Source: Cohaesibacter haloalkalitolerans
GTDB lineage: Bacteria > Pseudomonadota > Alphaproteobacteria > Rhizobiales > Cohaesibacteraceae
Length of the DNA: 64,000 bases
Direction: 5' to 3'
Assembly (NCBI RefSeq): GCF_003574655.1
Contig: NZ_QNUM01000002.1
Location: 744,001 to 808,000, forward strand
Made by a program: the position numbers and the translations under genes. The notes below the pieces were generated by a model that saw only the letters and a list, made by a program, of their open reading frames with translations, was not told the DNA's origin and did no database searches. Numbering within the stretch: position 1 is the stretch's first letter; the number at the start of each line of letters is the position of its first letter. Positions 9,341-17,930 of this stretch are shown here, one piece after another.

Positions 9341-10077
9341 TTGTTGACCTCCGAGCTCGTACCGGAGTTTGATGCAAGATCTTCAGACCAGGTCGGATCG
9401 CCGTTGCGATAGCTTTCGGTCACGGACGACCGGCGCATGGCATCGCGAGCCTCCCAGCCGCGTGGCTGGATCAGGTCCTGAGGATTGGCAACGGCTACCG
9501 CGAGATTCTGCTGGGTGGTGCAGCCGAAGTCGAAGTTCTGCAGATTTTCATATCCATTTGTCAGCGTTTCCGGCTGGGTGCCACAAGCCAGCGTCTTTGC
9601 CTCGACCCGCGGGTAGGCCAGACGGATCGGCGCGTCGGTCGCAGCCGCTGCCGTGTAAGGGAACAGATCGATCTGCGCAGGCTTTACACCCTCACGCATC
9701 AAGCTGGTGCGGATTTCTCTCGCCATGTAGCTGGCGTTCATTTCATTGTTGGCCCCCGAGGGCACCATGACCTGCACCACGGCCGCCCGGTCGCGACGAA
9801 AATCGCGCGCGAAGGAGGCGATCGCCGATTGGGACGACGGGGTCAGTTTTTCGCTGTGCATGCCAACGGGAACATCAATCACCCGCGCGGACTGCTGCAG
9901 GGTGATCGGATGGCGCTGGCGATAGTCCTGCGAGACCGATCCGGTTATTTCCTTCTTGGACTCACAGCCCACCAGCACGAGGGCGCAAGCGGCCAGAGCC
10001 GCCCCCCTGAGCAGAAGCCCCGCCTTGCCATGTTGTCTTGTCTGATGCATTGGCTTGATCCGCGTCTGTTTAACCAT
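9337..10077 (-). CDS. cpaD: CpaD family pilus assembly lipoprotein
   Basis: A 246-residue protein with an N-terminal signal and lipobox VLVGC before ESKKE. It then shows the CpaD family pattern: a periplasmic domain of about 180 residues ending in a segment with FGCTTQQNLAVAVANPQDLIQPR. CpaD is thought to help the CpaC secretin in the outer membrane. The ATG at 10077 has a good upstream GAGGGCAGGG site, so I rejected the longer reading from 10155. It lies 10 bases after cpaC. Confidence 0.92.
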   Translation of the reverse strand: MVKQTRIKPMHQTRQHGKAGLLLRGAALAACALVLVGCESKKEITGSVSQDYRQRHPITLQQSARVIDVPVGMHSEKLTPSSQSAIASFARDFRRDRAAVVQVMVPSGANNEMNASYMAREIRTSLMREGVKPAQIDLFPYTAAAATDAPIRLAYPRVEAKTLACGTQPETLTNGYENLQNFDFGCTTQQNLAVAVANPQDLIQPRGWEARDAMRRSSVTESYRNGDPTWSEDLASNSGTSSEVNK

Positions 10078-10087
10078 TGCCCTGCCC

Positions 10088-11566
10088 TCACTCATAGCTG
10101 TAGCCAAAGCGGCCGTTGTATTTGATCCCGCGTCGACCGCCGCCCGACATGTCATAACGACGGGTCAGGGCACCAAGGAAAATGTCATTCATGTCCGATG
10201 AAGGCTGGACATTCTGGGTAGGCAACGCCGTCTTTGATTTGGCGACAGGCTTTACGATGTAAGGCGTTACGAAGAACACCAGTTCCGTCTGGTTGCGTTT
10301 GTAGTCGCGTGAACGGAACAGGGCACCAAGAACAGGCAGGTCCTTGAGATAGGGGAAACCGTCGATATTCTTGCGCACGTCGTCACGCAGCAGACCGGCC
10401 ATGGCCATTGTGCCGCCGGAAGGCAGCTCCAGAGTGGTCGAGGACCGGCGGGTTCTCAGGCCCGGAACAGTAATCTGATAGTCGGCAGACCCAAGAGTGA
10501 CGGTCTGATCGGACGAGATTTCGGAGACCTCGGACTTGATCTGCAGACTGATGCGGTTTTCCGATATGACAATGGGCCGGAAGGAAAGGGCAACGCCATA
10601 GGGCTTGTATTCAATCGAGATATTACCGTTCTCATATCCCGAAGGAATCGGATATTCACCACCGGCCAGAAAGTCGGCCTTCTCACCGGAGATCGCAGTG
10701 AGGTTCGGTTCGGCCAATGTCCGGACAAGTCCGTTTCGCTCCATGGCTTCCAGCGTTCCGGTAAAATTGTTTGACGTCCCCCCCAAGGTCATTTTGAGAG
10801 AGCTATCCGAAAGATTCTGCAAGGCGACAGAGAATGGATTGCTGATGGTTCCGGATGTCGAGAAGATGCCTCGCTGCAAGGACCCTCCAATGTTGATCCC
10901 CAACTGCTTGACCACCGAGCGCTCGACCTCTGCAACGGTCACACGGATCTGCACCTGCTCACCGGCCTGTACCGAGATGTAATTGTTGACTTTCTTGCGA
11001 TCACCCACGTAGCTCGCAGCCAGATCCATGGCCCTTTCCGCATCTCCGGGCTTCTCGACCGTACCAGACAGGGCCACGCCCTCGCCAACCCCGTCAACAC
11101 GGATGTCGGAGGATGGGATCATGCGGCGAAGAAGAGCGGCAAGAGAGGCATTGTCGCGCGCGACATTGACATCGAAGCTGGCGATCTGGTTGCCATCGCC
11201 GTCAAACAGAATGACGTTGGCCTGACCGATCTGCATGCCCAGCACATAGACTCTGCGCGGCGTCCGCACGACAGCGTCAGCGATTGTTGGGCTGGAAACC
11301 AGCACATCGCGGACATCACGCGGCGTCTCGATGACGACGGATTTGTTAAGCCCCACCTCGATGGCGCGCCCGTTGGCACTGGCGGCCTTGATGCTCATCT
11401 CAGAGCCGGCAAAGGCCTCGGATCCTGGAGCCACCAGAGCAACAGCCGTCAGACAGGCAATTGCAATTGCCCCGGCAACCGCGCTTCGCGCAAGGTGCTT
11501 TCCGCAACGCACAAAGGATCTGAGAGGTGTTCCGACCATTTTCCAGTCTTTCGAAACGCTGATCAT
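10088..11566 (-). CDS. cpaC: Outer-membrane secretin CpaC (RcpA)
   Basis: A 492-residue secretin. A signal peptide (about 25-53, ending AFAGS) is followed by a secretin N-domain (GRAIEVGLNKSVVIETPRDV), a BON-like domain (VALSGTVEKPGDAERAMDLA) and the C-terminal type II/III secretin domain (RTLAEPNLTAISGEKADFLAGGEYPIP and LRTRRSSTTLELPSGGTMAMAGLL, each split here for reading). It forms the outer-membrane pore for the Flp pilus. It starts inside the cpaB stop codon (ATGA overlap). Confidence 0.96.
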   Translation of the reverse strand: MISVSKDWKMVGTPLRSFVRCGKHLARSAVAGAIAIACLTAVALVAPGSEAFAGSEMSIKAASANGRAIEVGLNKSVVIETPRDVRDVLVSSPTIADAVVRTPRRVYVLGMQIGQANVILFDGDGNQIASFDVNVARDNASLAALLRRMIPSSDIRVDGVGEGVALSGTVEKPGDAERAMDLAASYVGDRKKVNNYISVQAGEQVQIRVTVAEVERSVVKQLGINIGGSLQRGIFSTSGTISNPFSVALQNLSDSSLKMTLGGTSNNFTGTLEAMERNGLVRTLAEPNLTAISGEKADFLAGGEYPIPSGYENGNISIEYKPYGVALSFRPIVISENRISLQIKSEVSEISSDQTVTLGSADYQITVPGLRTRRSSTTLELPSGGTMAMAGLLRDDVRKNIDGFPYLKDLPVLGALFRSRDYKRNQTELVFFVTPYIVKPVAKSKTALPTQNVQPSSDMNDIFLGALTRRYDMSGGGRRGIKYNGRFGYSYE

Positions 11567-12336
11567 TGCTTCACCGTCCTCTTCGTCATCGTGCCGGAGC
11601 GGACCAGAATGATCGTGCCGCTATTGGCGTCGGAAACCTCGGTATTGTCATCCGCATCCTCCAGCGAGCGCAGCACCAGCGAGATGCTTCCTTCGGCTTG
11701 CGCCGCAGTCAGCGTTTCCACCTGCTGGGGCAGAAGCTCCAGAGTGGCGGTTTCGCCGACGACGACCTTGACCCCGTCTTTTTCCTCGGTGGTCTGGTCG
11801 ATGGCGAGAACGCGAACATTGGTCAGAATTGTTTCAGAGGAGACATTCTTGTTGCTCTGCTGGGTAAGGATCACGTCCACCTTGTCCTTGGGCAGAATGA
11901 ACCCCCCGGCGCTGGTCGCTGCGGAAATGGGCGTAGCGGCTGCGCGATAACCTTTGGGCAGCACAGAAGACATCATGCCCTTGCCGCCAATTGCCAGCTT
12001 GCCCTCGTTGATCGGCTCACCTTCCAGAAAGGACCCACGCGCAACGGCGCCAACCAGTTTACTATCGGCATCGGGCCGGGCATCGCGGGTGATATAGCCC
12101 GGAGCCGTGCTCGCCTTGGGCCATTTGCGCCAGACGAACAGATCAGCCGTGAAACTTTCGCCCAGTGACACATTTCTGGATGCAGTCAGCACTTCGGTGA
12201 GATCAATTGTCTCGGCCGGTGCTGCGGGCTGAACTTCTACGATCTCTGTTTTGGTGCCGAGCGATTTGGCCAGAACCAGAGCGAACAGTCCTGCGACCAG
12301 TGCAACAACAATGACAGCAATACGCGCTAGTTTCAT
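11563..12336 (-). CDS. cpaB: Flp pilus assembly protein CpaB (RcpC)
   Basis: A 257-residue protein starting with one membrane anchor (about 2-22), then a periplasmic SAF/CpaB domain with VSLGESFTADLFVWRKWP and YRAAATPISAATSAGGFILPKDKVDVILTQ (each split here for reading). CpaB/RcpC supports the secretin and may contact peptidoglycan. It is the first gene of the cpaB-tadC operon. The ATG at 12336 starts right before the membrane segment; an upstream start at 12366 would add ten residues without a clear ribosome site. Confidence 0.93.
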   Translation of the reverse strand: MKLARIAVIVVALVAGLFALVLAKSLGTKTEIVEVQPAAPAETIDLTEVLTASRNVSLGESFTADLFVWRKWPKASTAPGYITRDARPDADSKLVGAVARGSFLEGEPINEGKLAIGGKGMMSSVLPKGYRAAATPISAATSAGGFILPKDKVDVILTQQSNKNVSSETILTNVRVLAIDQTTEEKDGVKVVVGETATLELLPQQVETLTAAQAEGSISLVLRSLEDADDNTEVSDANSGTIILVRSGTMTKRTVKQ

Positions 12337-12633
12337 GTCCTGGTTCCCATGCGTTTCAGGCATCAAATGGTTTACGGGCGCAAAAGCGCTCGTGGCCAGT
12401 GTCCATCACTTATGGTTAACGACAGGTAAGCGTCTTTGCTTAATATGACCTTAATTTCGCAAAAAACGTCAGTCTCGCGCCCGCTATGCCGCTTTGGGCA
12501 GGCGTTGGTTAGCCGCATGGCAAGAGCCAGACAGCAAAACGCACGCCTTGATGACGTGCGCCTATCTTTGGAAGACATGATATCACGGGATACGCCCCGC
12601 CCGGCTCAAGCCAAAGCCGACACCGAACCCGGT
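12337..12633. other. cpaA-cpaB intergenic region
   Basis: About 297 bases between cpaA (upstream on the minus strand) and cpaB. It holds the CtrA box at 12440-12454, and I infer the operon promoter is here. No small coding region is supported. Confidence 0.6.
12440..12454 (-). promoter_or_regulatory. Perfect CtrA box upstream of the cpaB operon
   Basis: TTAATATGACCTTAA matches TTAA-N7-TTAA exactly and lies 104 bases before the cpaB start codon. CtrA is known to activate pilus genes in Caulobacter; its role here is inferred from the site. Confidence 0.65.
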
Positions 12634-13158
12634 TCAGGAGACCGCAAGCTTGATTCCGGCATCCATCCAGCCCGACATGGAATAGATCTGCAGTCCAGCC
12701 GCGCCGAGAGCAAGGCCATAAGGAATGCGCTTGACCGTATGCAGACGCATCACCCAATCCATCTTGACCATAAAGCCGGGCAGAAAGCGCGACCGCATCA
12801 GGATGAAGGCAATGGCCATGATGGCGCCATAGATCGAGGTAAGCGAGAAAAACAGGAGCATGAATTCCGGCCCCATCCAGACTGCGGCCACGGCTGCGAA
12901 TTTGGCATCGCCGCCACCGATGCATTTGGACATCCAGAGCACATAGACAATGACAAACGTCAGAAGACCAACGCCCAGATGTCCAGCCGCATCTTCCCAG
13001 CTCATGCCAGCTCCATAAGCAAAGAGCGGGAATGCGGCAAGAAAGGTCAGCGCCAGCCGGTTGGAAATGCGCATGCTAAACAAATCGGAACTGGCAGCAT
13101 AGGCAAACACAAGGGGAGCAAACAATATGAGGCCCCAGCCAAACAAGGTGTTCATCAT
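12634..13158 (-). CDS. cpaA: A24 family prepilin peptidase CpaA (TadV)
   Basis: A 174-residue polytopic membrane aspartic protease. The two catalytic aspartates are visible: Asp25 in SSDLFSMRISNRL and Asp84 in the GxGD-type motif GGGDAKF. It cleaves the leader of Flp pilin and the TadE-like pseudopilins, which are encoded nearby. It lacks the N-methylation domain, as is normal for the short TadV/CpaA type. The ATG at 13158 follows AAGGATCGAGAT; the open frame to 13275 has no better start. It lies about 215 bases downstream of the pilin gene on the same strand. Confidence 0.94.
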   Translation of the reverse strand: MMNTLFGWGLILFAPLVFAYAASSDLFSMRISNRLALTFLAAFPLFAYGAGMSWEDAAGHLGVGLLTFVIVYVLWMSKCIGGGDAKFAAVAAVWMGPEFMLLFFSLTSIYGAIMAIAFILMRSRFLPGFMVKMDWVMRLHTVKRIPYGLALGAAGLQIYSMSGWMDAGIKLAVS

Positions 13159-13300
13159 ATCTCGATCCTTCCCCTTTTCAATCGAATGAGGCTCTACCGC
13201 CCCTTCCTCATAGCCAAGCTGGCCCATTCCAAGCCACTTCCAGACACACGAATTGTCACTCAGAAAGGTTACCAAACCTTTGAATTATTTCATAAAATTC

Positions 13301-13330
13301 AAAAAAAAGGCCGCCTCTAGGACAGCCTTT
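13301..13330 (-). terminator. Stem-loop after the Flp pilin gene
   Basis: AAAGGC (13306-13311) pairs with GCCTTT (13325-13330). On the minus strand the stem runs into a run of Ts (complement of the A-run at 13301-13308). It lies 44 bases past the pilin stop and would make pilin mRNA more abundant than cpaA mRNA. Confidence 0.65.
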
Positions 13331-13373
13331 CATTGCAAGATCGTTCATTCCTGAAAGACCATGAAACCCGCAA

Positions 13374-13547
13374 TCAAACAACAGCTGCCTTAAGGGCTGC
13401 TTCGATACGGCCAAACAGGGCAACGATTTCACCCTTCAGAGTGGTTGCTGCAGTAACGATGCCCACACCGATCAGGCCAGCGAGAAGAGCGTATTCGATA
13501 GCGGTTGCACCGGATTCGTCTTTAAGAAAGTGAGAAAACTTTTTCAT
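13374..13547 (-). CDS. pilA: Flp family type IVb pilin
   Basis: A 57-residue protein, the major pilin of this Tad pilus. It has a short basic leader (MKKFSHFLKDESG) and then the conserved ATAIEYALLAGLIGVGIV. Cleavage by CpaA would occur between Gly13 and Ala14, leaving Glu at +5 and Tyr at +6, the Flp signature. The ribosome site AGGAG lies seven to eight bases upstream of the ATG. It is followed by a stem-loop and then cpaA, the usual Flp order. The AT-rich upstream region probably holds its promoter. Confidence 0.95.
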   Translation of the reverse strand: MKKFSHFLKDESGATAIEYALLAGLIGVGIVTAATTLKGEIVALFGRIEAALKAAVV

Positions 13548-14025
13548 GATGGACTCCTAAATTCCACATTTTGACAGCTCAATGCTCTCGGGTCAGCGCT
13601 TTTCGCGATCTTGTTGTACCCTTCGAACAATGACACTTTTATCCAGCAAGTCTTTCCATCAAGTTAAATCCAAAGACAAAATGACCCTTAAGTCACATAG
13701 CTAAAAGTTTTGGTTAAAAAACTGCTACAAAATTTCCATCCAATATATAATATATATTCACAAAACGACTATTATAAATTTCAAAAATATAAAATATTTC
13801 TTAGAAATAAATGGATAACAATATATTAATACATAAATTCATTCCAACGACAGTCAATTTTCGTTATATATTCACCGATCGCAATAGCTCCAGTACTTTG
13901 CCACCCCGGTGCTCCATGCTTGCAAAAACCTGCCCTTAAGGCTTCCTTCACCATTTTTGTCCAGTCTATTGCAGTGATGCGGTGCCTTGAGAAAAGTCAC
14001 GACACCCTGCCCATGGAGATGAAAC
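13548..14025. other. AT-rich divergent intergenic region between pilin and secretin-N gene
   Basis: About 480 bases, of which roughly 13660-13870 is strikingly AT-rich compared with the rest of the window, including runs such as AATATATAATATATATT. It lies between the divergent pilin and 14026 genes, so it should hold both promoters. I found no exact CtrA box here. Curvature or H-NS/MucR-type silencing is possible but not shown. Confidence 0.6.
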
Positions 14026-14505
14026 ATGAAATTCGCCAAAGCAGTCTATGCATTATTTGCAGTCGGCTTTTTTACAGTGGTTCATTCCGCTCTGGCAGAA
14101 CAGTCCTATCCGATGATCGACGTCAAGCTCGACAGGGCCAAGGTCATGCGTGTTTCGCGGCCCGCCGCCATGGTTATCATCGGCAACCCGTCCATTGCGG
14201 ATGCCACCATCAAGGACAGCCAAACCCTGATCATCACCGGCAAGCAATATGGAACGACCAATCTCATCGTTCTGGATTCTGCGGGCGAACCCATCGCCGA
14301 TGAATTGCTCAGCGTGTCCTCGGCACTGGAAAGCACGGTTACTGTCTATAAGGGAGCAGATCGCGTTACCCTTCACTGCAATCCCGATTGTGAGCCGGTC
14401 TACAGGATTGGAGACAAGGCTGAAAGATTGAACGAACTGGCGCAATCAGTCAGTGTTTACAACAAGGGGGCTCAGGAGCAGCCGGTTTCACCGGAACTCA
14501 AATAG
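14026..14505 (+). CDS. Stand-alone pilus-assembly secretin N-domain protein
   Basis: A 159-residue exported protein. A signal peptide (about 1-24, ending ALAEQ) is followed by one copy of the secretin N-terminal domain also found in CpaC: LDRAKVMRVSRPAAMVIIGN, then KQYGTTNLIVLDSAGEPI. No pore-forming domain follows. Such stand-alone proteins occur beside Tad loci and may assist or cap the CpaC secretin, but the role is not established. A pair of cysteines in LHCNPDCEP (about residues 118-122) could form a disulfide. It is divergent from pilin and followed by two TadE-like genes on the same strand. Confidence 0.85.
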   Translation: MKFAKAVYALFAVGFFTVVHSALAEQSYPMIDVKLDRAKVMRVSRPAAMVIIGNPSIADATIKDSQTLIITGKQYGTTNLIVLDSAGEPIADELLSVSSALESTVTVYKGADRVTLHCNPDCEPVYRIGDKAERLNELAQSVSVYNKGAQEQPVSPELK

Positions 14506-14781
14506 TCCGTTCGTGATTCATAGTTGGGGACTGATCGGCCCAAAGCTCGGCCCGTGGACTGGTGCCCGGTTTGAAGATGGGCCTGTGCCGATCTGGTTGG
14601 CAGCTATCTCACCTGGCCTGATCCGGCGCAATTAACCAGTTTCACCAATTATTCATAAAGGCTTTTCTGTCATTCTTTTGCGGAGCTTTAAAGGGATAGC
14701 CCGATTGCTCCCAGAGATCCATTGCCACGGTGCCATCAGCCTGTCCTTTTCGACCCCGGGTCGAGACGAGAGGGAGTAACC

Positions 14782-15357
14782 ATGAAACCTTTCTCCGCAA
14801 TCGCATCATGCAGACAGTGGCAGGCTTTGCGCGCCATTTCGCAAAAGCCTCGCAGCCCCTTCCTGCGTGACACAAGCGGCGCCACGGCCATTGAATTTGC
14901 CATGTTGGCACTTCCCTTTTTCGCCTTTCTCTATGCCTTGTTGGGTATCGGGTATATCTATATCACCTCGAACACGCTCGAGGACGGCGCCCAGATGGCA
15001 GGACGGCAGATCCGCATCGGGGAAGTCGATGCATCCGATATGACCAAGGACCAGTTCAAGAGCCTGATCTGTGATTCCGTGATTGTTCCCACACAGACAT
15101 GCCTTGCGGACATAGTGGTGGATGTGACCAGTGATCCGGATATTTCCAACCTTGATACCAAGGCTCCGGTCACCAATGGTGTCCTCGACCCGACAAAAGA
15201 ACAATATGACCCCGGGATTGGCGGCGACTATGTCATCGTCAAGGCCTATTTGCCCATGTCATCGATCAACAGCCTGTTTGCCTTGCTTGATGCCGCCAAT
15301 GGGCCACAGTTTGTCATATCGGCGGTGATGGTCTTTCGCAGTGAACCTTATTCATAG
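14782..15357 (+). CDS. TadE-like pseudopilin
   Basis: A 191-residue protein with a basic leader and then the pseudopilin motif SGATAIEFAMLALPFFAFLYALL (residues about 33-55, split when read: GATAIEFAM then LALPFF). CpaA would cleave after Gly. The remainder is periplasmic, with two cysteines (LICDS and QTCLAD). TadE and TadF pseudopilins are needed for Flp pilus assembly and may prime or anchor the fibre. The ATG at 14782 follows GAGAGGGAGTAACC; the frame opens 20 codons earlier without a ribosome site. Confidence 0.9.
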   Translation: MKPFSAIASCRQWQALRAISQKPRSPFLRDTSGATAIEFAMLALPFFAFLYALLGIGYIYITSNTLEDGAQMAGRQIRIGEVDASDMTKDQFKSLICDSVIVPTQTCLADIVVDVTSDPDISNLDTKAPVTNGVLDPTKEQYDPGIGGDYVIVKAYLPMSSINSLFALLDAANGPQFVISAVMVFRSEPYS

Positions 15358-15423
15358 GGCCTCCGCATATCAAAGTCCGAGCCGCTCCCTGAGCCCGTTT
15401 TCCGTATCACACAGGCAAGCAAG

Positions 15424-15975
15424 ATGACCCTTCTTTCCACTTTACGCTCACATCTCGATCGCTTCCGCCGGGATGAGCACGGGGTAGTCTCGATTGAATT
15501 CATATTGGTTCTGCCGCTGATGGCTGTGCTGCTGCTCGGAACATGGGAACTGAACAATGCCCTTCTGACCAAACGGAAATCCTCCCATCTGGCCTCTACC
15601 ATAGCCAATCTGGCAGCTCAGGATGACAATATCACCGCATCGGACTGGGATACATTTGGAGACATCGCCGACCGAATACTGTTCCCCTATGACGGGTTTA
15701 CGCACCGTATCGGACTGATCGGGGTTCGGATCGACGGTGCGGGTCGGGTGAATCTTGAGTGTTCCTTCGGCACCGCCGTGATCGATCCGTCCTCCCTGCC
15801 CGATGGCCTCAAGATCGCCAACACCTTCTACGTCATGACTGCCAGCGAAGTGGACTATGAGGCCTTTACCAAGAATTCCAGCCTGTATGGCAGCAGTGGT
15901 GGCCTCATGGACATGACCTTCCGGGATACCGCAATCTTTGCCCCCCGCAATGCCGATGCCGTGAGCTGCAGATAG
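15424..15975 (+). CDS. TadE/TadG-like pilus assembly protein
   Basis: A 183-residue protein with the motif DEHGVVSIEFILVLPLMAVL near residues 17-36: a Gly cleavage site, Glu at +5 and a hydrophobic helix. This is the second minor pseudopilin next to the tad operon, 66 bases after the first, so the two are probably cotranscribed. No large TadG with a von Willebrand domain is present in the window. Whether this is TadE, TadF or a short TadG needs phylogeny. Confidence 0.88.
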   Translation: MTLLSTLRSHLDRFRRDEHGVVSIEFILVLPLMAVLLLGTWELNNALLTKRKSSHLASTIANLAAQDDNITASDWDTFGDIADRILFPYDGFTHRIGLIGVRIDGAGRVNLECSFGTAVIDPSSLPDGLKIANTFYVMTASEVDYEAFTKNSSLYGSSGGLMDMTFRDTAIFAPRNADAVSCR

Positions 15976-15999
15976 GGTCTACTGCAGGTTCAGTATGAC

Positions 16000-17154
16000 T
16001 CAGCGTTTGGTGGCAATCTCGATCAACGGCTCGTAATCCTTCAACTCCACGCTTCTGAACCCACCATCATAACGCCGCTCAACCGCGTCGTAGGCGGCAG
16101 GATCAAGCTTGTTCATGTCCTTGAGAGCATTGATCAGCTCCGCCCGATCCTGCTTTGAGACCTCATTATGAATGACATGGGGGCCTGCCGGGATGGCAGG
16201 TGAATGCCAGATCGAGAGAAAATCCGGGTTCGTGGCCTCGTCCCTGCGGTCATTGCGGCTCTGATTGTGGCTTTGGACATAGGCTGAAATGGCCCCGTCG
16301 CTGGTGAACAGGGATTGGTTGTAGGGGGTGGTCGACCAGACCAGCGCGGCGTCCACCGTGCCATCCTCCAACAGGGCCAGAGCATCGCCCGGATTATCCC
16401 TGCCGACCAGCGACGCCAGATCCCGCTCGGGGTTGAGGCCGGACTTCTTCAGCTCATTCATCGCCATGTAGAAGGGTATTGCCCCATTCTTTGAGGAAAG
16501 TGCCATGGACCGGCCGGAGAGATCGGCCAGACTCTTGATGCCGCTTGCCCCGCGCACCACAAGCACCATGTAGACGCCATCAGGCGCTTCTCGCGAAACA
16601 GGGGCCACCATGGGGGTCAGGCAGCCGCAGGAAGCATAGGCCATGGAGAAAATGCTGGCAGGATAGATCGAGTAGTCGACCTGATGGCTGATATGGGCGG
16701 CCATCAGGGTGGTCATCGAGTTGAAGGCAATGACTTCCACCGGTCGCGACAGGCTATCCTGCATATAGGATCTGAAGGGCTCGATCTGCGCCTGCAGATA
16801 GCTGGCACCGCGTTCGGCAACAAGGCCGATGCGCAGGGGTGGCTTGTTGTCGAGAAGCTCGATCGTGTTGGCCGGGTCCGGTGCCGTCCGGTCGATGATT
16901 GAGCCGCTATCGGGCGGCGGGGTCGCATCGGTTGCAGGAAACTGCGATGGCAGGGCACTCCTTGTCGCATCATCCAGCGCTTCGAGCGCATGACGTTCCA
17001 CCCCTTCCTGAGCCAGCAGGCCACCAGAGGGGACAAGCCCTGCTCCAGCAGTCAGAAGCATCGCCAGAAGTGCCTTCGTCAATTTGCCAGAAAGCCGCTG
17101 ATATGCGCCACTTACGCCATGTGCGACCAAACAGCCAGAAACCGCCTTGAACAT
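16000..17154 (-). CDS. PhnD/SsuA-type periplasmic binding protein
   Basis: A 384-residue protein with a signal peptide (about 25-49, ending LLAQ) and a PhnD-like binding fold: PLRIGLVAERGASYLQAQIEPF, YSIYPASIFSMAYASCG, SLADLSGRSMALSSKNG and DAALVWSTTPYN (long pieces split here for reading). PhnD proteins bind phosphonate or phosphite for ABC import, but no permease or ATPase gene is adjacent. It could be an orphan receptor or serve a signalling or sensing role. A Pro/Asp-rich linker precedes the domain (about 70-95). Its end is 24 bases from the convergent TadE/G-like gene, so a pilus link is only positional. Confidence 0.8.
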   Translation of the reverse strand: MFKAVSGCLVAHGVSGAYQRLSGKLTKALLAMLLTAGAGLVPSGGLLAQEGVERHALEALDDATRSALPSQFPATDATPPPDSGSIIDRTAPDPANTIELLDNKPPLRIGLVAERGASYLQAQIEPFRSYMQDSLSRPVEVIAFNSMTTLMAAHISHQVDYSIYPASIFSMAYASCGCLTPMVAPVSREAPDGVYMVLVVRGASGIKSLADLSGRSMALSSKNGAIPFYMAMNELKKSGLNPERDLASLVGRDNPGDALALLEDGTVDAALVWSTTPYNQSLFTSDGAISAYVQSHNQSRNDRRDEATNPDFLSIWHSPAIPAGPHVIHNEVSKQDRAELINALKDMNKLDPAAYDAVERRYDGGFRSVELKDYEPLIEIATKR

Positions 17155-17279
17155 ATAAATTTGGTATCCCCCAGCAAAGGATTGTGCGAATCATATAATG
17201 GACATCTTGGGATGTTACGCCACCCGGATCAAATCAATAACCTTGGCTATATTACACCTGATCGAATAGCGAGCCCCTC

Positions 17280-17894
17280 ATGACAAAAAATCCATCGATT
17301 GTTGTTTTCGATATCGGCAATGTACTCATCCGTTGGGACATGCATTTTCTTTATGAGTCCTATTTCGCCAGCAAGGAAGAGATTGACCGCTTTACGGAAG
17401 AAACAGGCTTGCATGACTGGAACCTGCAACAGGATCTTGGCCGTGATTGGGCAGAAGCCATCGAAATGCTCGTCAAGGCGCATCCCAACTATGAAAAGGA
17501 AATCCGGGCCTATCGCAGTCGCTGGCACGACATGGTGCCCGGTGTCATCGCAGGCACCGTGCTGATCAAGGAACGGCTACAGGAAATGAATGTGCCGATC
17601 TACGCGATCACGAATTTCGCCGCTGACACCTTCCGGGAATGTCAGGAGCGGTTCCCCACCCTCAAGCAGTTCCGCGATATCGTGGTCTCAGCGGATGAAA
17701 AGATCGTCAAGCCGGATGCTGCCATTTTCCAGTGCCTGCTGGAACGCAACACTCTCGAGGCGTCCGATTGTCTGTTCATTGATGACAGTCTGCCCAATGT
17801 GGAAGCCGCACGCGCGGTGGGAATGTTTGCCCATCACTTCAAGAGCCCGTTCGGGCTTGCCGAAGACCTCCGGGCCCACGGCTTCGCAATCTGA
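17280..17894 (+). CDS. HAD-IA family phosphatase
   Basis: A 204-residue haloacid-dehalogenase-like hydrolase. Motif I is VVFDIGNVLIRWD with nucleophile Asp11, motif II is in YAITNFA, motif III is the Lys of KIVKPDAAIF, and motif IV is CLFIDDSLPNVEAA. The DxGNV form of motif I resembles YihX-like sugar-phosphate phosphatases and 2-haloacid dehalogenases; a phosphatase is more likely, but the substrate is unknown. It diverges from the PhnD-like gene across 125 bases and converges with the aspartic protease gene. Confidence 0.87.
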   Translation: MTKNPSIVVFDIGNVLIRWDMHFLYESYFASKEEIDRFTEETGLHDWNLQQDLGRDWAEAIEMLVKAHPNYEKEIRAYRSRWHDMVPGVIAGTVLIKERLQEMNVPIYAITNFAADTFRECQERFPTLKQFRDIVVSADEKIVKPDAAIFQCLLERNTLEASDCLFIDDSLPNVEAARAVGMFAHHFKSPFGLAEDLRAHGFAI

Positions 17895-17930
17895 CCGCAC
17901 GATCACAGGATCTGAGCCATGCCGGGCGTC

